DNA of 5,450 nt from JAHHLP01 sp041609895 (lineage in GTDB: Bacteria; Bacteroidota; Rhodothermia; Rhodothermales; JABDKH01): contig JBFIPX010000218.1 of NCBI GenBank assembly GCA_041609895.1, forward strand, positions 1-5,450, written 5' to 3'. The notes beneath the pieces are model-generated. The model was not told where the DNA came from and did no database searches. It was given only the letters and a program-made list of their open reading frames with translations. A program made the position numbers and the translations under genes. The first letter of the stretch is position 1, and every line of letters starts with the position of its first letter. Shown in pieces: positions 1-5,450 of the stretch.

Positions 1-797
1 ATCCTGAGCGAATCGATCCGATGCATCGTGTAACGTTCCGGATAGAGTCCGAAGCCGCCGCATTTTGTGATGCGATAGGTCGCGGTGCCGTCAAGCTGAC
101 AGATACGACAGGATCCTGCTGGCCACGAATCGATGAGGTGGGCAAAGGATTCCATACGGTCCTCGAGTCGAGGCTGCAGAAATCTTTATCGGAGCCTGGG
201 GTCGCCGATTTGATCGGTAGGCGACTGCCTTCCGGGCACGACGTCTTTGTTGGAGCCAGTATGCCGATTCGCGACCTGGATATGTTTGGGTGGCCGCTCC
301 GCGACGGTCGGTACGCGGCGAATCGCGGGGCAAGCGGAATCGACGGCACCGTCGCCTCGGCCGTAGGTTTCGCCGCGGCACGCGGCAGACCTATGACGCT
401 GCTGATCGGTGATCTCGCTCTTCTACATGATCTGAACTCGCTCGACCTCGTACGCCGATCCAGCCAGCCGATCACGATCGTGGTAGTTAACAACGACGGT
501 GGTGGCGTCTTTTCATTTCTACCCATTGCCGACCTCGGGCCCGGATTCGAGACCTTTTTTGGCACACCGCACGGGCTTTCATTCGAGCACGCAGCGAAGC
601 TTTTCGACATCCCTTACGCGCGCCCCGAGACGTACAGCGAGTTTGGGCAGGCGATTCAGTCGGCATCCATGTCGGTAAAGTCTCGCATAATCGAGGTTCG
701 CACCGAGCGGCACAATAACCACGCGTTGCATGTGGAGCTCTACGAAGCGCTCGATTCTGTCGTGGCCCAGCTTGAATCCGTCGCGACTCGCCCCTGA
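1..797 (+). CDS. menD: MenD, 2-succinyl-5-enolpyruvyl-6-hydroxy-3-cyclohexene-1-carboxylate synthase (C-terminal part, 5' end cut by window)
   Basis: MenD is a cytoplasmic thiamine-diphosphate (ThDP) enzyme. It decarboxylates 2-oxoglutarate and adds the succinyl-semialdehyde unit to isochorismate, the first committed step to menaquinone. The frame is open to the left edge (codons from base 3). The ATG at 21 is internal: the upstream residues plus 'DPMHR' align with the middle of MenD, where E. coli has 'DPAHH'. About 264 residues are visible of a family length near 550-600. Counting from that Met, I see GASMPIRD (78-85), NRGASGIDG (101-109), GDLALLHDLN (130-139) and NNDGGGVFSFLP (157-168). 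Ser80, Arg84, Arg102, Asp131 and Phe164 keep the exact spacing of E. coli Ser391, Arg395, Arg413, Asp442 and Phe475, which are substrate- and cofactor-site residues. FFGTPHG (179-185) is also typical of the family. It is first in the visible operon and is followed by menB after 60 bases. The ThDP half looks intact; the N-terminal half cannot be judged. Confidence 0.96.
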   Translation, partial: PERIDPMHRVTFRIESEAAAFCDAIGRGAVKLTDTTGSCWPRIDEVGKGFHTVLESRLQKSLSEPGVADLIGRRLPSGHDVFVGASMPIRDLDMFGWPLRDGRYAANRGASGIDGTVASAVGFAAARGRPMTLLIGDLALLHDLNSLDLVRRSSQPITIVVVNNDGGGVFSFLPIADLGPGFETFFGTPHGLSFEHAAKLFDIPYARPETYSEFGQAIQSASMSVKSRIIEVRTERHNNHALHVELYEALDSVVAQLESVATRP

Positions 798-857
798 GTC
801 GCACGTTATGTCGAAGCCCCACTAACCATTCCCAACATCACTCAGACGAACATCAGA

Positions 858-1682
858 ATGGCAGCTGTGAACTGGACGGAAGCAGGAAGTTATCGCGACA
901 TCAAATATGAAAAGGCGGAAGGCATCGCGAAGATTACGATCAATCGCCCGGAGGTCCGCAATGCGTTCCGGCCCCTCACGGTAACCGAGATGCGATCCGC
1001 GCTGAACGACGCGCGAGACGACCATGAGATTGGTGTAATAGTTCTGACGGGTGAAGGTCCAGATGCCTTCTGTTCAGGCGGTGATCAGCGCATACGAGGC
1101 GATGCGGGCTACACCGAGGAGGATACGGGTGTCATGCGTCTGAACGTTCTCGACTTTCAGCGTGAGATCCGGACCTGTCCGAAGCCGGTGATCGCAATGG
1201 TGGCTGGTTGGGCTGTTGGCGGAGGCCACGTCCTCCATGTAATGTGCGATCTAACCATTGCCGCTGACAACGCACGGTTCATGCAGACGGGGCCGAAGGT
1301 CGGTTCCTTTGACGGAGGTTACGGCGCCAGCTACCTCGCAAGAATCATCGGGCAAAAGAAGGCGAGAGAGATCTGGTTTTTGTGCCGTCCATACGACGCG
1401 CAACAGGCACTCCAGATGGGTCTGGTCAACACGGTCGTGCCGCTCGACCAACTCGAGGAAGAGACCATCAAGTGGTGCCGAGAGATACTGGCCAATTCGC
1501 AAATGGCAATCCGGTGCCTGAAGGCGGCCCTCAACGCGGACTGCGATGGCCAAGCCGGATTGCAGGAGCTTGCTGGAAATGCGACGCTTCTATTCTACAT
1601 GACCGAGGAAGGGCAGGAAGGCAAGAACGCCTTCCTGGAAAAGAGAAAACCGGATTTCGGTAAGTTTCCCTATCGCCCTTGA
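858..1682 (+). CDS. menB: MenB, 1,4-dihydroxy-2-naphthoyl-CoA synthase (type I, bicarbonate-dependent signature)
   Basis: MenB is a cytoplasmic crotonase-fold enzyme that cyclises o-succinylbenzoyl-CoA to 1,4-dihydroxy-2-naphthoyl-CoA by an intramolecular Claisen-type condensation. The 274 residues are close to the usual 270-285. The sequence is very similar to E. coli MenB along its length. It has NRPEVRNAFRPLTV (29-42), oxyanion-hole motifs CSGGDQ (72-77) and VGGGH (120-124), and QTGPKVGSFDGG (143-154). Asp152 matches catalytic Asp163 of E. coli, and Tyr247 (FYMTEE) matches its C-terminal active-site Tyr258. Gly145 in QTG is the mark of type I enzymes, which use bound bicarbonate as the base; type II enzymes have Asp here (QTDADV). 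The ATG at 858 gives the expected family N-terminus, and no other in-frame start exists between it and the menD stop. There is no clear Shine-Dalgarno sequence. menA starts 6 bases after its stop, implying co-transcription. Confidence 0.97.
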   Translation: MAAVNWTEAGSYRDIKYEKAEGIAKITINRPEVRNAFRPLTVTEMRSALNDARDDHEIGVIVLTGEGPDAFCSGGDQRIRGDAGYTEEDTGVMRLNVLDFQREIRTCPKPVIAMVAGWAVGGGHVLHVMCDLTIAADNARFMQTGPKVGSFDGGYGASYLARIIGQKKAREIWFLCRPYDAQQALQMGLVNTVVPLDQLEEETIKWCREILANSQMAIRCLKAALNADCDGQAGLQELAGNATLLFYMTEEGQEGKNAFLEKRKPDFGKFPYRP

Positions 1683-1688
1683 CCAGAC

Positions 1689-2567
1689 ATGCCCACCGCA
1701 GCGACGTGGATTGCAGCGAGCAGGCCAAAGACGCTTCCGGCAGCCCTGTCGCCGGTGCTGATTGGGACAGCGATGGCCTTTGCGGACGACGACGTGCACG
1801 TTCTCAGCGCAGCCTTGTGTGCTGCTAGTGCTGGTTTCATTCAGATTGCGACGAATCTCCACAACGACGTTGCAGACTATGAAAAAGGGAGTGACACACC
1901 TGATCGAAAGGGTCCCGTTCGCGTAACGGCCGCCGGACTAGTATCGCCTTCGACAATGAAGCGGGCAACGGCGGTCACCTTCGGGTTGGCCGTCATCGCT
2001 GGCACTTACCTAATGATAAGAGGCGGGTGGCCTATCGTCGTCATCGGCATCCTCTCGATCTTGTTCGGCATCATGTATACCGGCGGCAGGCGGTCACTGG
2101 CTTCGTTGGGACTGGCCGACTTGTTTGTTTTCGTCTTCTTTGGACCGGTGGCAGTGGCGGGCACCTACTACGTTCAAACGCTAACGGTCAATGCCTCGGT
2201 GATGATCGCGGGATTAGCGCCCGGAGCATTGTCGGTGGCGATACTCTTGGTCAACAACACCCGGGATGTCGACGAGGATGCGCTGTCGGGTAAGCGAACT
2301 CTCATTGTCCGACTGGGTCGTCAGTGGGGCGCAAGGTTATACGGCTTGTGCCTTGTGCTTGCGGCAGCCGGGCCGATTGTTTTGGCCCTCAGCCGGCCAG
2401 CCAGTTCCACTGTCCTGATGGCACTCCTCGCGCTTCCCGTTGGCATCTACGTGATGTACGGAATGCGATCCGAGAGTGACGGTGAGAAGTTCAATCAATT
2501 TCTTGCGCGCACTGCGCAAGTGCTGCTCCTGTACAGCATACTTTTTTCAATCGGATGGGCCATTTAA
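1689..2567 (+). CDS. menA: MenA, 1,4-dihydroxy-2-naphthoate polyprenyltransferase
   Basis: MenA is an integral-membrane prenyltransferase of the UbiA superfamily. It replaces the carboxylate of 1,4-dihydroxy-2-naphthoate with a polyprenyl chain, giving demethylmenaquinone. The protein has 292 residues, within the family's 290-310 range. The first Asp-rich motif is NDVADYEKGSDTPDR (59-73, key Asp60, Asp63, Asp69). The second is NNTRDVDEDALSGKRTL (189-205, Asp193, Asp195, Asp197). Both bind the Mg-diphosphate of the prenyl donor. Between them, YTGGRR (130-135) and FFGP (150-153) match conserved MenA positions, where E. coli has 'YTVGNRP' and 'FFGW'. By eye there are eight or nine hydrophobic membrane segments, with the Asp motifs in polar loops between them. 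KGSDTPDRKGP followed by a GLVS turn favours MenA over UbiA or chlorophyll/heme prenyltransferases. The start sits 6 bases after the menB stop and has no Shine-Dalgarno sequence. Chain length of the quinone cannot be read from the sequence. Confidence 0.95.
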   Translation: MPTAATWIAASRPKTLPAALSPVLIGTAMAFADDDVHVLSAALCAASAGFIQIATNLHNDVADYEKGSDTPDRKGPVRVTAAGLVSPSTMKRATAVTFGLAVIAGTYLMIRGGWPIVVIGILSILFGIMYTGGRRSLASLGLADLFVFVFFGPVAVAGTYYVQTLTVNASVMIAGLAPGALSVAILLVNNTRDVDEDALSGKRTLIVRLGRQWGARLYGLCLVLAAAGPIVLALSRPASSTVLMALLALPVGIYVMYGMRSESDGEKFNQFLARTAQVLLLYSILFSIGWAI

Positions 2568-2597
2568 CGGGCTTCCGGTTTCATCCCGCAACGCAAG

Positions 2598-3680
2598 ATG
2601 CTGATCAGCAACGTATCTGCCTTTCGATTTCGGCTTCCGCTTCGACATGCGGTTGTTCTGCGAAACGGTATGTCGATATCCGAGCGCGAGGGTGTCGTGA
2701 TACGGGTCGAAACGGACCGTGGGAATGTCGGATGGGGGGAGGCTTCGCCGCTGCCAGGCTTCAGCCGCGAAACCGCGCATGGTGTGCAAATTGCGGCTCG
2801 CGATTGGGTCCAACGCGTAGAGAAGTCGTTGGCTGCCGGTCTGACCACGGCGGACATCAGTGCGATGCTGGACAAAGCTGATGAGTTTCCGTCGCTCGAA
2901 TTCGCCGTCGGGACTGCCGTCAGGATGACGGAGGAGAGCGCACGAGTCTCGGCGGAACAGGGGGCGCGGTTTGCAAGCCTAGGGTCCATCGTTCCCGTCG
3001 CCCGCCTGCTCCACGGCGGGCCGGAAAAGATCCTTGAGTCGGTGGAAGCCGCGGTTCATGAAGGGTTCGTGTGTCTCAAGCTGAAGGTTGGTCGTACGCC
3101 ACTTCGTGAAGAAATCGAAACGGTGAAGGCCGTTCGTCGCGTGGCCAGAGGTGAAATAGGCCTGCGACTGGACGCAAACCGCGCGTGGAGCCTGACGGAG
3201 GCCATTGAATTCTGTCAGGCATTGTCCGACGTCCAGATTGAGTTTGTCGAGGAACCGTTGGCGGACCCATCCGGCATCCCGACTCTGGTTCGTGAAACAA
3301 AGGCTCCTATCGGGCTCGACGAGTCAGTGGTTACTCATTCCGGTTTTGTCAAATCGGGAATTGTCGCCGCGGCGGTAGTCAAGCCCACCATCGTAGGAAT
3401 GCGCATGGCCGAGCAGATTCGTAAATGGTGCGCCGCGCAGGGGGTCATGTTCGTTCCCAGTTCCAGCTATGAGTCATGCATCGGCACCAGCATGGTCGCC
3501 ATCCTTGCCTTAGATGAGGCGCAAGAGCAGCCACCCGCAGCAGGCATCGGTACACATGCGTACCTAAAGGAAGACCTCTGTAAAGATCTTCGGAACTTTC
3601 AGGGACCCCATGTGCGCGTCGACCAGGTGCTGGCGCAAATCGGGAACATCGATATGTCTCGCCTGTCGCCCATCACATGA
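2598..3680 (+). CDS. menC: MenC, o-succinylbenzoate synthase (enolase superfamily)
   Basis: MenC dehydrates SHCHC to o-succinylbenzoate in the cytoplasm. It is an enolase-superfamily enzyme with an N-terminal capping domain and a C-terminal barrel. The capping-domain signature GWGEASPLPGFSRET spans 45-59. In the barrel I see KLK (161-163, Lys163 as first acid/base), LDANRAW (191-197, metal ligand Asp192), VEEP (217-220, metal ligand Glu218), LDES (240-243, metal ligand Asp241) and VKP (261-263, second catalytic Lys262). A SSSYESCIG stretch (288-296) follows, matching the 'SSIESSLG' region of E. coli MenC. All five catalytic and metal positions are present. At 360 residues it is longer than the E. 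coli enzyme (about 320) and nearer the 360-375 of many other OSB synthases. Related dipeptide epimerases and N-acylamino-acid racemases share this fold, so the assignment leans on the men neighbours. Its start lies 30 bases after menA; the TGA overlaps the menE ATG (ATGA). Confidence 0.93.
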   Translation: MLISNVSAFRFRLPLRHAVVLRNGMSISEREGVVIRVETDRGNVGWGEASPLPGFSRETAHGVQIAARDWVQRVEKSLAAGLTTADISAMLDKADEFPSLEFAVGTAVRMTEESARVSAEQGARFASLGSIVPVARLLHGGPEKILESVEAAVHEGFVCLKLKVGRTPLREEIETVKAVRRVARGEIGLRLDANRAWSLTEAIEFCQALSDVQIEFVEEPLADPSGIPTLVRETKAPIGLDESVVTHSGFVKSGIVAAAVVKPTIVGMRMAEQIRKWCAAQGVMFVPSSSYESCIGTSMVAILALDEAQEQPPAAGIGTHAYLKEDLCKDLRNFQGPHVRVDQVLAQIGNIDMSRLSPIT

Positions 3681-5188
3681 CATACACGCAGTACCTAGAC
3701 GATCTTGAGACGCCGATCACCGATCTAGCCGCGGCTCGATTCGGTAGCCGGGAAGCAATTCGGACGTCATCGGAATTCGTGACTTTCAAGGATCTGTCCT
3801 GTCGCGTCGACGAGACCTGGTCATGCTTGTGGAAGGAGGGGGTTAGGGAAGGTCAGGCTGTTGCTCTGCTCGCCGACGGTAGCCTCGAGTCACTACTTCT
3901 TCTGCTCGCGCTAATCGAAAGAGGTGCCGTCGCGTTTCCACTTCCCCTTCGATATCCGGACGAGTCGCTCGTGGCCATGTGTAAGGCCGCAGGGGCTTCG
4001 ACGCTGATTCGGCCAGGCAGCGAAGAAGCGGAGAAGCCTGGCGAAAGTCTGGATCAAATGCGAGTATTGTTCGGCGATGAGCTAGCGGCTTCTTCGAATT
4101 GCTCCCGCCGCGATGGTAGGAGTACGGAAGCGGCGGAAAAGCAGCGACCAAGTAGTCCGGACCGCACGGTTCTGGGAGTTCATACTTCGGGCAGCAGCGG
4201 AGCGCCAAAGGCTGCGGCACTCACCTATGCGAACCTGATTTTCAGTGCCCTGGGTGCAAACCGTATGATCCGGCTCCAACCCGGTGACCGATGGCTTCTC
4301 ACCCTTCCGCTCTACCATGTCGGTGGTCTTGGCATTCTATTTCGTTGCCTGCTGGCGGGTGCCTGCGTGTCTATTCCGGACGACCCGCGCGAAATCGTAC
4401 GATCGATGAAGAGGTTGGGCGCCACGCATCTGTCCCTCGTTCCGACGCAGCTTCGGCGCGTGCTTTCCGATCCTGATCGGGATGAGGCGCTGCCCGGCCT
4501 GAAGTCGGTACTCGTCGGGGGTGCGGCAACACCGGATGATCTGATTGATCAAGCACTCGGCGCCGGATTGCCGCTGCAGCTAACTTACGGGCTGACCGAG
4601 ATGGGATCTCAGGTAGCTACATCCAAACCACGAGGCGCCCGTCCAAATTCGCTGTCTGTCCTGCCGTTCAGGAGCGTACGAATCAAGGACGGCGCCATAC
4701 TGGTTCGTGGCGAAACCCTCTTTGCAGGATACGTCGTTGATGGTCACGTCAAGAGCGCCGTGGACGAGGCAGGGTGGTATCACTCGGGCGACATGGGGGA
4801 CTTTGATCGAGACGCCCGACTAGTCGTGTCCGGGCGTATCGATGACATGTTCATATCCGGAGGAGAAAACATTCATCCGGGCGTGATCGAAGCGGCCGCC
4901 AACAAGATCGACGGAATTGATCGTTCTTTGGTAGTGTCGGTGCGTGACGCCGAGTATGGTGAAAGACCTGTTCTGTTCGTCCAGTACTCGTCGGAGCCGC
5001 TGGCTGAGGCGGACGTAATTGGCAAACTCGGACAATCATTGCCATCGTTCATGTTGCCCATTGCCGTTCTTGAGCTGCCCGAAATTGACGAGCTCCCGTT
5101 GGGAAAAGTGAGTCGTCGAAGACTACAGGGTTTTGCCTACAACATGTTGCAAGAAAAGGGCTTAAGCGGAGGGGCATCAAATCGATAA
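3677..5188 (+). CDS. menE: MenE, o-succinylbenzoate-CoA ligase
   Basis: MenE is a cytoplasmic acyl-CoA synthetase of the ANL (adenylate-forming) superfamily. It activates o-succinylbenzoate with ATP, then forms the CoA thioester used by MenB. The 503 residues compare with about 450-490 in well-known MenE proteins. The ATP-binding P-loop is HTSGSSGAPK (169-178). PLYHVGGL (211-218) is a strong MenE-like feature. YGLTEMGSQ (304-312), SGD (370-372), GRIDDMFISGGENIHP (386-401, hinge Asp389) and PLGKVSR (474-480) follow. Lys477 is the catalytic lysine of the mobile C-terminal domain. Residues about 114-163 form a hydrophilic stretch rich in Ser, Glu, Arg and Lys just before the P-loop; it looks like a variable linker. 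The start overlaps the menC stop in an ATGA arrangement, indicating translational coupling. It is the last men gene here. Other ANL ligases are possible on motifs alone, but the operon settles the call. Confidence 0.95.
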   Translation: MTYTQYLDDLETPITDLAAARFGSREAIRTSSEFVTFKDLSCRVDETWSCLWKEGVREGQAVALLADGSLESLLLLLALIERGAVAFPLPLRYPDESLVAMCKAAGASTLIRPGSEEAEKPGESLDQMRVLFGDELAASSNCSRRDGRSTEAAEKQRPSSPDRTVLGVHTSGSSGAPKAAALTYANLIFSALGANRMIRLQPGDRWLLTLPLYHVGGLGILFRCLLAGACVSIPDDPREIVRSMKRLGATHLSLVPTQLRRVLSDPDRDEALPGLKSVLVGGAATPDDLIDQALGAGLPLQLTYGLTEMGSQVATSKPRGARPNSLSVLPFRSVRIKDGAILVRGETLFAGYVVDGHVKSAVDEAGWYHSGDMGDFDRDARLVVSGRIDDMFISGGENIHPGVIEAAANKIDGIDRSLVVSVRDAEYGERPVLFVQYSSEPLAEADVIGKLGQSLPSFMLPIAVLELPEIDELPLGKVSRRRLQGFAYNMLQEKGLSGGASNR

Positions 5189-5231
5189 TCTAATAAACTG
5201 AATGAGTTTGTCTCATCCGTCCTTTAAGTCT

Positions 5232-5243
5232 GGAAGCGCTTCC
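5232..5243. repeat. Perfect 12-bp palindrome GGAAGCGCTTCC in the menE-acetyltransferase gap
   Basis: The sequence is exactly self-complementary and ends three bases before the preferred ATG of the acetyltransferase gene. With its flanking T it reads TGGAAGCGCTTCC, which resembles the central-CG operators of LacI-family repressors (the CcpA cre-type pattern TGNAANCGNNNNCA), missing only the last A. It could be an operator, a small hairpin that hides the start region, or chance. A palindrome of this length is expected about once in a window this size, but is much less expected in a gap of 58 bases. No function is shown. Confidence 0.3.
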
Positions 5244-5246
5244 GAA

Positions 5247-5450
5247 ATGAACCAAAACGGTCAAATGATTGCCATTGCTGATACCGCAATCTCGGGTGAG
5301 ATGGTATCGTTCACTCCACTCCGGATGGAAAACATCTACCAGCACTTCGAGTGGAACAACGACCCCGAACTGAACAGGCTCGACAACGAGATGCCGTACA
5401 AGGAAGAATCGTTCGGCGATTTCAAGAAGCGCTTCGAGCGGATGGTTACC
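5247..5450 (+). CDS. Probable GNAT-family N-acetyltransferase (N-terminal part, 3' end cut by window)
   Basis: The frame is open from here to the right edge, giving 68 residues. The segment SGEMVSFTPLRMENI (16-30) followed by FEWNNDPELNRLD (34-46) has the pattern of the first strand and first helix of RimJ/RimL/SpeG-type GNAT acetyltransferases (Acetyltransf_3 group), where 'L.GE.V.LRPL...D' is followed by 'W.NDPE'. The acetyl-CoA-binding motif would lie past the window, so neither activity nor substrate can be stated. The start is uncertain. An in-frame ATG at 5202, right after a TGA, would add 15 residues; ATGs at 5265 and 5301 are also in frame. I prefer 5247 because the extra residues (Ser-rich, with less C-ending codon use) look non-coding, and 5301 would cut into the conserved SGE stretch. 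A weak GGAAG lies 10 bases upstream. The gap of 58 bases allows either read-through from menE or separate transcription. Confidence 0.7.
   Translation, partial: MNQNGQMIAIADTAISGEMVSFTPLRMENIYQHFEWNNDPELNRLDNEMPYKEESFGDFKKRFERMVT

Noticed and set aside
21..23. ATG at 21 as the real start of menD
   Set aside because: The frame is open upstream to the edge, and the residues before and after align with the middle of MenD; a start here would remove the whole N-terminal half.
252..275. Gly-Ala-Ser in MenD in place of the common Gly-Asn-Ser as a possible defect
   Set aside because: The catalytically important Ser and Arg on either side are kept at the right spacing, and from memory other functional MenD proteins (for example M. 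tuberculosis) also vary at this Asn.
1258..1663. Plus-strand alternative frames inside menB
   Set aside because: They overlap the strongly conserved menB frame, and their Arg/Ser/Thr-rich translations are frame-shifted readings of it.
2564..2989. Minus-strand open frame of 141 codons opposite the start of menC
   Set aside because: It lies wholly opposite the conserved menC reading frame (and its leader gap), its translation is Arg/Ser-rich without recognisable motifs, and it is a typical shadow frame in GC-rich DNA.
3843..4220. Minus-strand open frame of 125 codons opposite menE
   Set aside because: It is antisense to menE, has no recognisable domain and has shadow-frame composition (Pro, Arg, Leu).
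5203..5210. Bacteroidota-type -7 promoter box (TGAGTTTG against TAnnTTTG)
   Set aside because: The second base does not match and there is no TTTG-like -33 element at the right distance upstream.
5189..5230. Rho-independent terminator after menE
   Set aside because: The only stems are five AT-rich base pairs and none is followed by a run of T, so a terminator cannot be supported.
1..5450. A novel defence, mobile or CRISPR system
   Set aside because: There are no direct repeats, no transposase or phage-like proteins and no unexplained long open frames; nearly all bases belong to a known biosynthetic operon.

Overview
The window carries most of a menaquinone (vitamin K2) biosynthesis operon. 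Five consecutive plus-strand genes, in the order menD (3' part only), menB, menA, menC and menE, fill about 95% of it. The start of an unrelated, probable GNAT-family N-acetyltransferase gene follows and runs off the right edge. I see no RNA genes, mobile elements, CRISPR arrays or clear terminators.

Organism: the gene order menD-menB-menA-menC-menE resembles that of Bacteroidota and relatives. None of the internal start codons has a convincing Shine-Dalgarno sequence, which also fits that group. Base composition looks moderately GC-rich (mid-to-high 50s percent by eye). MenB carries the bicarbonate-dependent (type I) signature, not the Asp form I recall for classical Bacteroidia and Flavobacteriia MenB. 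Together these points suggest a moderately GC-rich lineage such as Rhodothermota/Rhodothermales. This is inference from gene order and motifs, not a phylogenetic placement.

Layout: 1-797 is the C-terminal ThDP-binding half of MenD (SEPHCHC synthase). 858-1682 is MenB (DHNA-CoA synthase). 1689-2567 is MenA (DHNA polyprenyltransferase, membrane-embedded). 2598-3680 is MenC (o-succinylbenzoate synthase), overlapping by four bases 3677-5188 MenE (OSB-CoA ligase). 5189-5246 is a short gap containing a perfect 12-bp palindrome. 5247-5450 is the 5' part of the acetyltransferase gene.

How the genes work together: MenD adds a succinyl-semialdehyde unit from 2-oxoglutarate to isochorismate. After pyruvate loss (MenH, not in this window), MenC dehydrates the product to o-succinylbenzoate, MenE activates it with CoA, and MenB closes the naphthoate ring. 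After CoA hydrolysis (thioesterase not in this window), MenA attaches the polyprenyl tail at the membrane. The final methylation (MenG/UbiE) is also outside the window. The catalytic residues I could check are present in all five enzymes, so the pathway looks functional. I found no sign of a previously undescribed system; this is an ordinary core-metabolism region with a few minor points worth checking.
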